This document shows positions 9,235 to 18,545 of a stretch of 64,000 nucleotides of DNA, piece by piece. Below the pieces are notes generated by a model. It searched no databases. It was not told where the DNA came from and saw only the letters and a list, made by a program, of their open reading frames with translations. The DNA is taken from NCBI RefSeq assembly GCF_000423045.1, contig NZ_AUHF01000001.1:248001-312000 (forward strand), read 5' to 3'. A program made the position numbers and the translations under genes. The stretch's first letter is position 1; each line of letters begins with the position of its first letter. Source of the stretch: Christiangramia portivictoriae DSM 23547 (lineage in GTDB: Bacteria > Bacteroidota > Bacteroidia > Flavobacteriales > Flavobacteriaceae).

Positions 9235-10158
9235 CTAGTCTAATTTTGTTTCGAAGTGTGTTAACTTCTTGAAATCGTGAAGCCGTTCATTCACTTCCTC
9301 GCGAGTTAATTTCTGCATTCGCTCAGTACCAAATTTTTCAACGCAGAAGGAGGCGAGATTGGATCCATAGATAACTGCATTCTTCATGTTCTCAAAAGAA
9401 ATGTCATTCGTTCTGGCAAGATACCCAATAAAACCACCAGCAAAGGTGTCACCTGCGCCAGTTGGATCAAAGACTTCTTCCAGGGGAAGGGCAGGAGCAT
9501 GGAAGATCTGATCTTCATGAAAAAGCAGCGCTCCATGTTCTCCTTTTTTGATCACAATATATTTAGGACCCATTTCAGCGATCTTTCTGGCAGCTTTAAC
9601 CAGAGAGTATTCGCCTGAAAGTTGTCTTGCTTCCTCATCATTGATGGTGATCACATCTACTTTAGCAATTACTTTATCAAGCTCTTCAGGAGTGTTATCC
9701 ATCCAGAAATTCATGGTATCAAGAACCACCAACTTAGGATTTTCGATCTGTTCTAAAACACTTAATTGCACTAGCGGATGTAGATTCCCGAGCATTACGT
9801 ATTCAGCATCCTTATAATTTTCAGGAACTACTGGCTGAAAATCTGCAAGCACATTCAATTGCGTGTCCAGGGTATCCCTGCTATTTAGGTCATTATGGTA
9901 GCGACCACTCCAGAAAAATGTTTTACCGCCTTTTACAACTTCGATCCCTTCAATATCGATCTTATTGTTTTTCATGAGGTCAAGATATTCCTGGGGGAAA
10001 TCATCTCCCACCACAGATACCACTGCGCTGTCTATATCGAAATTGGCTGCAGACAGGCCTATGTAGGTTCCTGCTCCACCTAAAATTTTATCTGTTTTTC
10101 CAAAAGGAGTTTCAATAGCATCAAAAGCTACAGTTCCTACAATAAGTAATTTACTCAT
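9235..10158 (-). CDS. PfkB-family carbohydrate/nucleoside kinase
   Basis: A 307-residue ribokinase-fold sugar or nucleoside kinase. The N-terminal signature is GGAGTYIGLSAANF and the C-terminal one DPTGAGDTFAGGF, where the Asp is the catalytic base and the Gly-rich run forms the anion hole. I chose the ATG at 10158 because it gives the typical beta-strand start SKLLIVGTVAFD; an in-frame upstream start would add 15 atypical residues. It is the last gene of the purN-rnhA-pfkB unit. The purine neighbours suggest a nucleoside or ribose substrate, but the substrate is not determined by sequence. Confidence 0.85.
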   Translation of the reverse strand: MSKLLIVGTVAFDAIETPFGKTDKILGGAGTYIGLSAANFDIDSAVVSVVGDDFPQEYLDLMKNNKIDIEGIEVVKGGKTFFWSGRYHNDLNSRDTLDTQLNVLADFQPVVPENYKDAEYVMLGNLHPLVQLSVLEQIENPKLVVLDTMNFWMDNTPEELDKVIAKVDVITINDEEARQLSGEYSLVKAARKIAEMGPKYIVIKKGEHGALLFHEDQIFHAPALPLEEVFDPTGAGDTFAGGFIGYLARTNDISFENMKNAVIYGSNLASFCVEKFGTERMQKLTREEVNERLHDFKKLTHFETKLD

Positions 10159-10232
10159 AACGGGTTTTAAATTGTCGCTGCAAATATACAGTTTGTTTTC
10201 CAAGCTGTAAACCTGATTGCCAGGTTCAATTG

Positions 10233-10697
10233 TTAAGCTTTGTAACCATCGTCTGCAGGAAGGTCCTTTCCTTTGGAGGCCATTACTGCCAGTGCATCAC
10301 AACGCTCATTCTGTGGATGATCATTATGACCTTTGATCCACTGGAACTCAACTTTATGTCTTCGGAAGACCTTAAGAAAAGCTTTCCAGAGATCAGCATT
10401 TTTACGATTTACAAAATTTTTCTTTTCCCAGCCGAAGATCCAGCCTTTGTTCACAGCATCTGAAACATAGCGGGAATCTGTAAAAACTTTAGCGGGTGTT
10501 CCGGGTGTTTTTAATTTGCTCAAGGCGACGATCACAGCCATAAGTTCCATCCTGTTGTTGGTGGTAAGTTTAAAACCCTGAGCGAATTCTTTCTGGTACG
10601 GTTTGCCTACCCATTCCATCACGATACCAAAACCACCGGGACCTGGATTGCCCCTTGCAGCACCATCTGTATAAATATGCACCTTTGGTGTTATCAC
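10233..10697 (-). CDS. rnhA: Ribonuclease HI
   Basis: A 154-residue RNase HI, which removes RNA from RNA-DNA hybrids. Catalytic carboxylates are visible in TDGAARGNPGPGG, in NRMELMAVI, in FTDSRYV and in GHNDHPQNERCDALA. It has full family length with no extra hybrid-binding domain. The gene starts 5 bases after the purN stop, so it is co-transcribed with it. Confidence 0.94.
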   Translation of the reverse strand: MITPKVHIYTDGAARGNPGPGGFGIVMEWVGKPYQKEFAQGFKLTTNNRMELMAVIVALSKLKTPGTPAKVFTDSRYVSDAVNKGWIFGWEKKNFVNRKNADLWKAFLKVFRRHKVEFQWIKGHNDHPQNERCDALAVMASKGKDLPADDGYKA

Positions 10698-10702
10698 GTA
10701 GT

Positions 10703-11293
10703 CTATTTTTGCAGGAGTTGCTGTATCACTTCCGGGAAATGTCTGTACTCCAGCGCGTGAATCTTCGTGGCAAGACTATCTGGCGTATCTTCTTCGGTGA
10801 TTGGAGTAGTTGCCTGGAAAATGATATTCCCTTCATCATAATGTTCATTTACGTAATGAATACTGATGCCGCTTTCCATTTCCCTGTTTTCGATAACCGC
10901 CTCATGTACCTTGCTGCCATACATACCTTTTCCGCCATATTTAGGTAGTAGCGCGGGATGAATATTAATGATACGATCGGGGAACTCTGCAATGATCTTG
11001 GAAGGGAATAACCATAGAAAACCTGCAAGAACTATAAGATCTGGGTTCATGTCTTTTAGAATATGAAGTACATCGTTGTTCTGGTAGAAAGATTCGCGGT
11101 CAAAATGTAGTGCTTTCACCTGCAGATCATGTGCTCGTTTCAATGCACCCGCATACTTTTTATTGGAGAATACGGCTAGTACCTTTGTGCTGGTAGATTC
11201 CTGAAAGTATTTAATGATGTTCTCGGCGTTCGTGCCGGAGCCTGAAGCAAAAATGACAATCTTCTTTGGGGTCGTATTTCTTTTGTCACTCAA
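10703..11293 (-). CDS. purN: Phosphoribosylglycinamide formyltransferase
   Basis: A 196-residue GAR transformylase, using 10-formyl-THF to formylate GAR in step three of purine synthesis. FASGSGTNAENI forms the phosphate loop. INIHPALLPKYGGKGMYG holds the catalytic Asn and His with the folate loop, and a late SIHYVNEHYDEG segment contains the catalytic Asp. It is the first gene of the unit that continues with rnhA and pfkB, and is divergent from acpP. Confidence 0.94.
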   Translation of the reverse strand: MSDKRNTTPKKIVIFASGSGTNAENIIKYFQESTSTKVLAVFSNKKYAGALKRAHDLQVKALHFDRESFYQNNDVLHILKDMNPDLIVLAGFLWLFPSKIIAEFPDRIINIHPALLPKYGGKGMYGSKVHEAVIENREMESGISIHYVNEHYDEGNIIFQATTPITEEDTPDSLATKIHALEYRHFPEVIQQLLQK

Positions 11294-11402
11294 AATAAGG
11301 CTGTTAACAATTATTAGGATGTAAAATTAACTGCTTTGAGTGAATTTATGTAAATTACCATCACATTTTTGGAGTAAAAATCGGTTTTAAAATAAAAGTT
11401 TT

Positions 11403-11410
11403 TATTTTTG
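11403..11410 (+). promoter_or_regulatory. -7 box of the acpP-fabF-rnc operon
   Basis: TATTTTTG is a perfect TAnnTTTG box 29 bases before the acpP ATG. I see no good TTTG at the -33 position. Confidence 0.6.
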
Positions 11411-11439
11411 CCACCTAATCAAAATTAAAATAAAAAATT

Positions 11440-11676
11440 ATGTCAGACATTGCATCAAGAGTAAAAGCTATAATCGTTGACAAATTAGGAGTTGACGAGA
11501 ATGAAGTTGTAAACGAAGCCAGCTTCACCAACGACTTGGGTGCTGATTCACTAGACACAGTTGAACTGATTATGGAATTCGAAAAGGAATTCGACATTCA
11601 GATCCCAGATGATCAGGCAGAGAACATTGCAACTGTTGGTCAGGCAATTTCTTATATCGAAGACGCTAAAAAATAA
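11440..11676 (+). CDS. acpP: Acyl carrier protein
   Basis: An acidic 78-residue carrier protein of type II fatty acid synthesis. S37 in [10 protein letters not shown] receives the 4'-phosphopantetheine arm. Length and helix pattern are those of the housekeeping ACP. It is followed 14 bases later by fabF, the usual order. Confidence 0.97.
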   Translation: MSDIASRVKAIIVDKLGVDENEVVNEASFTNDLGADSLDTVELIMEFEKEFDIQIPDDQAENIATVGQAISYIEDAKK

Positions 11677-11690
11677 ATCAAAGACACCAT

Positions 11691-12944
11691 ATGGAGTTGA
11701 AGCGAGTAGTAGTTACAGGCCTTGGTGCCTTAACCCCAATAGGTAACAATTTACAGGAATATTGGGAAGGACTTAAGAGTGGAAAAAGTGGTAGTGCACC
11801 TATCACCTATTTTGATACTGAAAAGTTCAAGACTAAATTCGCTTGTGAACTCAAAAATTTTAATCCTTTAGATCATTTTGATCGTAAGGAAGCCCGAAAA
11901 CTTGATAGGTTCGCTCAGTACGCAATGGTATCTGCAGACGAAGCTATCAAGGATTCTGGTATAGACCTGGAGACGGTAGACAAGTATCGCGTTGGCGTTA
12001 TTTGGGGTGCCGGGATAGGTGGACTGGAAACTTTCCAGAACGAAGTCATTAACTTTGCTGAAGGTGATGGTTCTCCAAGATTCAATCCTTTCTTTATTCC
12101 AAAAATGATCGCAGATATTGCCCCAGGTAATATCTCTATCAAACATGGATTTATGGGAGCAAATTACACCACGGTATCTGCCTGTGCTTCATCTGCAAAT
12201 GCGATGATAGACGCACTGAACAATATTAGGCTGGGTTATAGTGATGTGATTGTCTCAGGAGGATCTGAAGCTGCCGTTACACTGGCAGGAATGGGTGGAT
12301 TTAACGCAATGCATGCCCTTTCTACCAGAAACGAAAGCCCGGAGACCGCTTCAAGACCATTTGATTCCACACGAGATGGATTTGTACTGGGTGAAGGAGC
12401 CGGAGCTCTTATTCTTGAAGAATATGAGCATGCGAAAGCCAGAGGAGCCAAGATCTATGCTGAGTTACTTGGCGGTGGTCTTTCTTCAGATGCCTATCAC
12501 ATGACTGCTCCGCATCCAGAAGGAGACGGTGTCGTGGCAGTGATGCAGAATTGTCTTAAAAATGCAGGTTTAAAACCTGAAGATGTGGATGTGATCAATA
12601 CACATGGTACTTCCACGCCTCTTGGAGATGTAGCTGAGCTTAAAGCGATCACCAAGGTTTTTGGAGATCATGCCAAGAACATGAATATCAATTCAACAAA
12701 ATCCATGACCGGTCACCTGCTTGGTGCAGCCGGAGCTATTGAAGCTATTGCATCGATATTATCCATGCAACATGGTTTGATACCACCTACCATTAACCAT
12801 GAAAACATTGATGAAAATATCGATCCTGATCTAAATCTTACCCTGAACAAAGCTCAGGAAAGAGAAGTCAAGATCGCTATGAGCAACACTTTTGGTTTTG
12901 GAGGTCACAACGCCTGCGTTGTATTTAAAAAATTAGACGAATAG
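11691..12944 (+). CDS. fabF: Beta-ketoacyl-ACP synthase II
   Basis: A 417-residue condensing enzyme that elongates acyl-ACP with malonyl-ACP. The Cys-His-His triad is complete: C165 (VSACASS), H305 (NTHGTSTPLGD) and H342 (MTGHLLGAAG). Its neighbours acpP (upstream) and rnc (3 bases downstream) form the conserved acpP-fabF-rnc operon. Confidence 0.96.
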   Translation: MELKRVVVTGLGALTPIGNNLQEYWEGLKSGKSGSAPITYFDTEKFKTKFACELKNFNPLDHFDRKEARKLDRFAQYAMVSADEAIKDSGIDLETVDKYRVGVIWGAGIGGLETFQNEVINFAEGDGSPRFNPFFIPKMIADIAPGNISIKHGFMGANYTTVSACASSANAMIDALNNIRLGYSDVIVSGGSEAAVTLAGMGGFNAMHALSTRNESPETASRPFDSTRDGFVLGEGAGALILEEYEHAKARGAKIYAELLGGGLSSDAYHMTAPHPEGDGVVAVMQNCLKNAGLKPEDVDVINTHGTSTPLGDVAELKAITKVFGDHAKNMNINSTKSMTGHLLGAAGAIEAIASILSMQHGLIPPTINHENIDENIDPDLNLTLNKAQEREVKIAMSNTFGFGGHNACVVFKKLDE

Positions 12945-12947
12945 ACC

Positions 12948-13679
12948 ATGAGCGTCATTCGGAACATATTAAATTCCCGCTCTTATAAAGGCGGGAATTT
13001 TTTTAATATCCTAACTCAAATTCTGGGATTCAAACCCAAAACACTTTCCCCTTATAAAAAAGCCTTTACCCATCGTTCTCTTAATCGCAAGGACGAAGAT
13101 GGAAACGCGATCAATTTTGAACGCCTGGAATTTCTAGGGGATGCCATGCTCAGTTCAGTGGTTGCTTCTCATCTTTTTAAAGCAGTACCCGGAGGAAATG
13201 AAGGGTATCTCACCAAGATGCGCTCCAAGGTGGTAAGTCGAAAACATCTGAATGAATTAGGCAAGGATCTTGGGCTTATTCAACATGTTCAAACCAACAT
13301 TCCCGTTACTCAATTTGGAGTGAATATCCATGGAAACTTATTTGAAGCTCTGGTGGGAGCCATCTATCTTGACCGGGGTTATAAGTACTGTGAACGCTTT
13401 ATTTATGAACGGGTAATAGATCCATATGTGGATATAGAACAGCTCGAGGGCAAGGTGATTAGTTACAAAAGCCTGGTCATAGAATGGTGCCAGAAAGAGA
13501 AGAAAGAATTTGATTTTGAAGTTTACGAAGATACCGGCAATGACGAACTGAAGCATTTTGCCGTAAAGCTTCGAATTGAGAATCGCGTGGTAGCCAAAGC
13601 AAGGGCAACTTCAAAAAAGAAGGCGGAGGAAAAGGCATCAAAAAGAGCTTATTATGCGCTTCAGTCTAAAATAAAGTAA
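12948..13679 (+). CDS. rnc: Ribonuclease III
   Basis: A 243-residue double-strand-specific endoribonuclease for rRNA and mRNA processing. The signature ERLEFLGDAML carries catalytic carboxylates, with a second acidic cluster in LFEALVGAIYLDRGY. A double-stranded RNA-binding domain fills the last 70 residues, ending with the lysine-rich KKKAEEKASKRAYYAL. The gene is coupled to fabF by a 3-base gap. Confidence 0.95.
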   Translation: MSVIRNILNSRSYKGGNFFNILTQILGFKPKTLSPYKKAFTHRSLNRKDEDGNAINFERLEFLGDAMLSSVVASHLFKAVPGGNEGYLTKMRSKVVSRKHLNELGKDLGLIQHVQTNIPVTQFGVNIHGNLFEALVGAIYLDRGYKYCERFIYERVIDPYVDIEQLEGKVISYKSLVIEWCQKEKKEFDFEVYEDTGNDELKHFAVKLRIENRVVAKARATSKKKAEEKASKRAYYALQSKIK

Positions 13680-13797
13680 ATTGCGAAATTAACGTAAGCT
13701 ATAACGTTTTCGTAGAAAATTATGAATTTTAGACCCCTAATATCTTCATTTCAGCAATGATATATTATCTTTAACCTTAAATTCCGAATTTGTGCTT

Positions 13798-14277
13798 ATG
13801 CATAAGGAACTGCTTGAGTTTGAAGATGAGAGCTTTCAATTGATCGCGATCTACTCTTCTCTGGAAGGGTACAGGCTAGCTTATTTAATCAATAAGTATT
13901 TGCGAACAAAGCTGGAGAGAGAGGCGACAGATATCGATTTTAATTTTGCTGAATACCACGCTTTCTACGCACTCTACTCTTTTAAAGATCCTAAAGCTTA
14001 CTACCATGTAGAACTGGTCGCAAACAAGTTCAAAGGAGAGCCCAAAAGAATTTTAAGTACGGGATCCCTTTTTGGTGAAGAAGAATTTAGTACTAAAGAA
14101 ATTAATCTGATACCTGAATACAGTAAAGTTGATTTTTTTCTGAAGATTAGCGAGGAAATTCTACCCAAAGAATTCATCAGGATTCTCAACAGGATCAATC
14201 AAATTCCAGGAGTACAGGCAGCTTATTCCATAGAGATGGAGAAGCTGAAGAACAAACAAAATCTAATTTTCGAATAA
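13798..14277 (+). CDS. IPExxxVDY family protein
   Basis: A protein of about 159 residues with the family hallmark I105-P-E, three residues, then V-D-F (here IPEYSKVDF, so the last position is Phe instead of Tyr). The family is restricted to Bacteroidetes, has no known function and is typically found, as here, between rnc and pyk. No signal peptide or membrane helix is present. I prefer the ATG at 13798; a GTG six bases upstream in frame is possible. The stop overlaps the pyk start by one base (TAATG), so the two are translationally coupled. Confidence 0.82.
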   Translation: MHKELLEFEDESFQLIAIYSSLEGYRLAYLINKYLRTKLEREATDIDFNFAEYHAFYALYSFKDPKAYYHVELVANKFKGEPKRILSTGSLFGEEEFSTKEINLIPEYSKVDFFLKISEEILPKEFIRILNRINQIPGVQAAYSIEMEKLKNKQNLIFE

Positions 14278-15707
14278 TGCCGACCAACAAGAAAACAAAA
14301 ATAGTTGCCACACTGGGCCCTGCAACCAGTAGCAAGGATACTTTAAAGAGAATGTTGCAGGAAGGTGTCAACGTGTTTCGTATCAACTTTTCACATGCAG
14401 ATTATGAAGATGTGAAAGAGCGAGTACAGATGATTAGAGAACTAAACGAGGAAGAAGGTTTTAATGCTGCGATTCTTGCCGATCTTCAGGGTCCAAAACT
14501 TCGAGTAGGAGTCATGAAGGAGGAAGTAGTAGTCTCTGAAGGTGACCAGATCACATTTGTGACTGGAAAACCTTTTAAAGGGACATCGGAGCGGGTCTAC
14601 ATGAACTACGAGACTTTTCCTCAGGACGTAAAAGCTGGAGAAAGAATACTGCTGGATGATGGGAAGCTGATCTTCGAAGTGGTTAAAACCAATAAAAAGG
14701 ATGAGGTTACAACCAAGGTTATTCAGGGTGGACCATTAAAATCGAAAAAAGGTGTAAACCTTCCAAATACAAATATTTCTTTACCTGCGCTTACAGAGAA
14801 AGATGTCAAGGATGCCAAATTTGCCTGCGAACTGGCGGTGGACTGGATGGCGCTTTCTTTTGTTAGACATGCTGAAGATCTTATGGAACTTCAAAAATTG
14901 ATCAGTGAGCATTCAGAATTTAAGATTCCAATCGTTGCCAAGATCGAGAAACCTGAAGGTGTAGAAAATATCGATAAGATCGTTGCTTATTGTGACGGAC
15001 TCATGGTAGCTCGAGGAGATCTGGGAGTGGAAATTCCTGCTCAGGAAGTTCCTCTAATTCAGAAGAAACTGGTTCTAACTGCTAAAAAAGCTCGTATCCC
15101 GGTGATTATCGCAACTCAGATGATGGAAACCATGATCACGAGCCTTACACCAACAAGGGCAGAGGTGAATGATGTGGCAAACTCTGTGATGGATGGTGCT
15201 GATGCTGTGATGCTTTCCGGAGAAACTTCCGTAGGACAATATCCGGTACAGGTAATTCAGAAAATGGCGCAGATCCTGGAAAGTGTGGAAAACTCACCAC
15301 TTATTAAGGTGCCACATGAGCCACCGCATGTTAGAACGAAAAGATATATTACGAAAGCGGTTTGTTATCACGCTGCGCACATGGCCAACGAAATCAAGGC
15401 AAAAGCAATCTGTACGTTAACCAATAGTGGTTATACAGCTTTCCAGATCTCTGCCTGGAGGCCGGAAGCTCATATTCTTGTATTTACTTCAAATAGAAGG
15501 ATACTAAATCAACTAAGCTTGCTATGGGGGGTTAAAGCCTTTTATTACGATAAGTTCGTGAGTACAGATGAAACCATCGATGATATCAATGATATGGCGA
15601 AGCAATATAAATTTGTGGAAGTTGGAGACTTTACTATCAACCTTGCCGCTATGCCAATAACCGCCAAAGGAATGGTGAATACATTAAGAGTTTCAGAAAT
15701 AGAATAA
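14277..15707 (+). CDS. pyk: Pyruvate kinase
   Basis: A 476-residue glycolytic enzyme, PEP + ADP to pyruvate + ATP. Visible are the N-terminal KIVATLGPAT, the catalytic-lysine region VAKIEKPEG, MVARGDLGVE, and the potassium/magnesium region with ATQMMETMI and PTRAEVNDVANSVMDGADAVMLSGE. The regulatory C-domain is complete. The start overlaps the preceding stop by one base. Confidence 0.96.
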   Translation: MPTNKKTKIVATLGPATSSKDTLKRMLQEGVNVFRINFSHADYEDVKERVQMIRELNEEEGFNAAILADLQGPKLRVGVMKEEVVVSEGDQITFVTGKPFKGTSERVYMNYETFPQDVKAGERILLDDGKLIFEVVKTNKKDEVTTKVIQGGPLKSKKGVNLPNTNISLPALTEKDVKDAKFACELAVDWMALSFVRHAEDLMELQKLISEHSEFKIPIVAKIEKPEGVENIDKIVAYCDGLMVARGDLGVEIPAQEVPLIQKKLVLTAKKARIPVIIATQMMETMITSLTPTRAEVNDVANSVMDGADAVMLSGETSVGQYPVQVIQKMAQILESVENSPLIKVPHEPPHVRTKRYITKAVCYHAAHMANEIKAKAICTLTNSGYTAFQISAWRPEAHILVFTSNRRILNQLSLLWGVKAFYYDKFVSTDETIDDINDMAKQYKFVEVGDFTINLAAMPITAKGMVNTLRVSEIE

Positions 15708-15733
15708 AACCTTCAAAGTTCAGATATAAAACA

Positions 15734-15768
15734 ACCGGGTATCCGCAAAAGCAGGTATCCGGTTTTTT
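15734..15768 (+). terminator. Terminator of pyk
   Basis: A 10-bp stem, ACCGGGTATC against GGTATCCGGT with two G-U pairs, is followed by six T. The G-U pairs form only in the rightward RNA. Confidence 0.8.
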
Positions 15769-16267
15769 AATGGTGAAAGTAGCGGTCACCGATATCCAGG
15801 TCTTCCCGAACAAGAATATCTTTGATCAATCTACTCTTATTTCCGTATTGATTATGCCTGAATACAACCTCCAGTGTGTCCATAGTTAACTTCAGGATCT
15901 TGAAGTCTTTGTATTCTTTACCGGTACTTAGGAGTTCGGGAATTTGCGGACTCGTAATTCGCAGATAGGGTTCGTTTTTAGCCCCTTTCTTAAATTCCCA
16001 GGTGCCAACGAGACTCGGTCCACAATTCTTATTTTCGCCATTATTGTCTCGAACGCTATGATCATTCGAAAAACTCTGGCGATACTCCATAAAACAGGGT
16101 CCCATGTTCATTCGAACGTTATTATTCAAACGCCTGGCAAGCTTCCAGGTTTTGGTATCTCCATCTGTAAGTAAAGATTCTGCATCTTCTGGCAAGCTGT
16201 ACACCTGCTCTTCCTGGCAGGAAAGTATGAGAATCATCATCATCAATATTGAAATTGAATTCTTCAT
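15767..16267 (-). CDS. Lipocalin-like lipoprotein of unknown function
   Basis: A 166-residue exported lipoprotein. A short signal runs to the lipobox LILSC, then a globular region with TWKL near its start and GTWEFKKG in the middle, a pattern common to small lipocalin-like lipoproteins of Bacteroidetes that measure material missing on the cell surface. No catalytic motif is seen. Its ATG overlaps the dinB stop by one base, so it is translated from the dinB transcript. Function unknown. Confidence 0.75.
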   Translation of the reverse strand: MKNSISILMMMILILSCQEEQVYSLPEDAESLLTDGDTKTWKLARRLNNNVRMNMGPCFMEYRQSFSNDHSVRDNNGENKNCGPSLVGTWEFKKGAKNEPYLRITSPQIPELLSTGKEYKDFKILKLTMDTLEVVFRHNQYGNKSRLIKDILVREDLDIGDRYFHH

Positions 16268-17358
16268 TAGAATTTGAATTTTAATTGTACCGATACTTCC
16301 TTTTCCGCCTCTTTACTATCCGATTTTTCAGTATTGAGATTGGACAGCGAAATGCCTAATAATCGTACTGAATTTTTCATTTTTTCCTGGTACAATAATT
16401 CTTTCGCTATCTCCAGGATCAGATCTTTGTTTGAAATGTAGTAGCTAATAGTCTTACTCCTGGTTTGCTGGGTAAAATCACTGTATTTGATCTTTAAAGT
16501 AATTGTTTTCCCGGCAACATCAGATCTTTTGAGTCTGCGTTCTATCTCTTCAGCGATATTCTGAAGTTTCTCCAACATAAAGATTTCAGAAGAAATATTC
16601 TCATTAAAAGTTCTTTCAGCTCCGAGCGATTTTCGGGTTCTGTGCGGTTTTACTTCACTATGATGAATGCCGCGCACTACCCTGTAAAAATGTCTGCCGC
16701 TCTTTCCAAAATGTTCACTCAGGTATTCTTCTGTTTTAGACTTCAAATCTTTACCGTTAAAGATGCCTAGCCGATACATTTTTTCAGCAGTTACTTTTCC
16801 CACACCGTAGAACTTTCTAATGTCCAGCTCTTCCAGGAACTCTAAAACTTCTTCCGGAGCTACTGTTTTTTGTCCGTTTGGTTTATTAACATCACTGGCG
16901 ACCTTCGCTATAAATTTGTTCACAGATATTCCTGCGGAAGCGTTTAATCCAGTTTTTTCCTTGATCTGGTCTCTTATCTTTTTCGCGATAAGTGTCGCGC
17001 TCATCAGGCCTTTTTTGTTCTCGGTTACATCAAGATAAGCTTCGTCAAGCGATAAGGGTTCCACCAGGTCTGTATACTCATAAAATATTTCCCTGATCTG
17101 TGCTGAAATTTCGCGGTATCTTTCAAAGTTTGATTTTACAAAGATAAGATCGGGGCAATTCCTTTTAGCCATGACGCTGCTCATCGCGCTTCGCACACCA
17201 AATTTCCGGGCTTCATAACTGGCTGCGCTTACCACTCCGCGTTGTGAACTTCCACCTACTGCGACAGGCTTACCCCGAAGTTCGGGATTGTCCAGTTGCT
17301 CGACTGAAGCATAGAAGGCATCCATATCCACATGGATAATTTTGCGAAGTTTTTCCAC
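16267..17358 (-). CDS. dinB: DNA polymerase IV (Y-family)
   Basis: A 363-residue translesion polymerase. Catalytic carboxylates are D11 (HVDMDAFYASVE), D105 and E106 (SLDEAYLD). The steric-gate tyrosine region FYASVE is present, as are a helix-hairpin-helix region and the little-finger domain. The extreme C-terminus ends VSVQLKFKF, consistent with a beta-clamp-binding tail. It is divergent from the NAD-binding gene at 17404, with 45 bases between starts. No clear SOS box was found. Confidence 0.94.
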   Translation of the reverse strand: MEKLRKIIHVDMDAFYASVEQLDNPELRGKPVAVGGSSQRGVVSAASYEARKFGVRSAMSSVMAKRNCPDLIFVKSNFERYREISAQIREIFYEYTDLVEPLSLDEAYLDVTENKKGLMSATLIAKKIRDQIKEKTGLNASAGISVNKFIAKVASDVNKPNGQKTVAPEEVLEFLEELDIRKFYGVGKVTAEKMYRLGIFNGKDLKSKTEEYLSEHFGKSGRHFYRVVRGIHHSEVKPHRTRKSLGAERTFNENISSEIFMLEKLQNIAEEIERRLKRSDVAGKTITLKIKYSDFTQQTRSKTISYYISNKDLILEIAKELLYQEKMKNSVRLLGISLSNLNTEKSDSKEAEKEVSVQLKFKF

Positions 17359-17403
17359 CTTGTAAATTTAAGTAATATCTTAGTCTCTTTAATAGCTATA
17401 GCA

Positions 17404-18075
17404 ATGGAACAGGCAAAAACAGCGATCATTCTCGGGGCTACCGGTCTTACTGGTGGTATTCTTCTGGACAAATTAGTCAAGGATGATCGATATCGAAAGA
17501 TCAGGATTTTTGGAAGAAATCATGTGGCTCAAAAAAGTGAAAAGATCGAGGAATATTTGATTGATCTTTTTGAAATGGAGAAAGTCCAGGAACTTTTTAA
17601 AGGAGACGAGGTGTTCTGCTGCATAGGAACTACAAAAAGCAAAACTCCAGATAAGGAATTGTATCGACAAATTGATTTCGGAATTCCTGCGACCGCGGCC
17701 AAACTGGCCAAAAGGAACAATATTGACACTTTTATGGTCATCTCGGCATTGGGAGCCGATGAGGACAGTAACATTTTTTACAACAAAGTAAAAGGAGAAA
17801 TGGAAGGTGCTGTACTAGAGCAGAAAATCCCGAATACTTATATACTACAACCATCTTTGATCGCTGGTGACCGGGCAGAGAACAGGCTCATGGAGTCGAT
17901 TTTTATTAAATTGATGAAATTTGGTAATCACCTGCTTATTGGCAATCTTAAAAAGTACCGGACTATAGAACCAGAGGAGATAGCCAATGCCATGCAATAC
18001 CTGGCAAATCATCAATATCCTGGTGGCAGGATAGAATCTGATAAACTCAAGGCTTTCAGCAACAATTCAGCATGA
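17404..18075 (+). CDS. NAD(P)-binding, TIP30/HTATIP2-like oxidoreductase
   Basis: A 223-residue atypical short-chain dehydrogenase with the nucleotide-binding loop GATGLTGG close to the N-terminus, then a Rossmann core and a VISALGAD strand. The conserved CIGTTKSK stretch is typical of the TIP30/YwnB-like group. I chose the ATG at 17404, which begins just before the first beta strand; an upstream in-frame start would overlap dinB and add unconserved sequence. It overlaps the CYTH gene by four bases (ATGA). Substrate unknown. Confidence 0.82.
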   Translation: MEQAKTAIILGATGLTGGILLDKLVKDDRYRKIRIFGRNHVAQKSEKIEEYLIDLFEMEKVQELFKGDEVFCCIGTTKSKTPDKELYRQIDFGIPATAAKLAKRNNIDTFMVISALGADEDSNIFYNKVKGEMEGAVLEQKIPNTYILQPSLIAGDRAENRLMESIFIKLMKFGNHLLIGNLKKYRTIEPEEIANAMQYLANHQYPGGRIESDKLKAFSNNSA

Positions 18076-18545
18076 TAGAAATAGAAAGAAAATTTTTAAT
18101 TACTTCAGAGGCATATAAAAGTGAAGCCAGTAGTAAAACATTATTCGTTCAGGCTTATTTAAATACGCATCCGGAAAGAACCATCCGCATACGCATCAAA
18201 GCTGAAAAGGCATTTATGACCATTAAGGGCAAAAGCTCTGAAAATGGCGTTTCCCGTTACGAGTGGGAGAAGGAAATACCGGTTAATGAAGCTGAAGAAT
18301 TGCTTAAACTTTGTGAACCCGGCAAAATTGAAAAGTATCGTCATCTCGTGAAAGCTGGAGCACACGTTTTTGAAGTAGATGAATTTCTTGGAGAAAATAA
18401 TGGACTTACGATCGCAGAAGTGGAACTAAGTACTGAAAACGAACCTTTTATAAAACCAGAATGGCTGGGTGAGGAAGTCACCGGCGACCATAAATATTAC
18501 AATTCACAGCTTATTCTTTATCCATATAAAAACTGGGAAAAATGA
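18072..18545 (+). CDS. CYTH domain protein (triphosphate tunnel metalloenzyme)
   Basis: A 157-residue protein made of one CYTH domain. EIERKFL opens it, followed by RIRIK, MTIKGK, the basic RYEWEKEI strand, KYRH, the acidic EVDEF and IAEVEL, which line the tunnel of triphosphate-cleaving enzymes. The likely activity is inorganic triphosphatase; class IV adenylate cyclase activity is less likely in this short form. It overlaps both neighbours by four bases and so belongs to a tight three-gene operon. Confidence 0.87.
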   Translation: MIEIERKFLITSEAYKSEASSKTLFVQAYLNTHPERTIRIRIKAEKAFMTIKGKSSENGVSRYEWEKEIPVNEAEELLKLCEPGKIEKYRHLVKAGAHVFEVDEFLGENNGLTIAEVELSTENEPFIKPEWLGEEVTGDHKYYNSQLILYPYKNWEK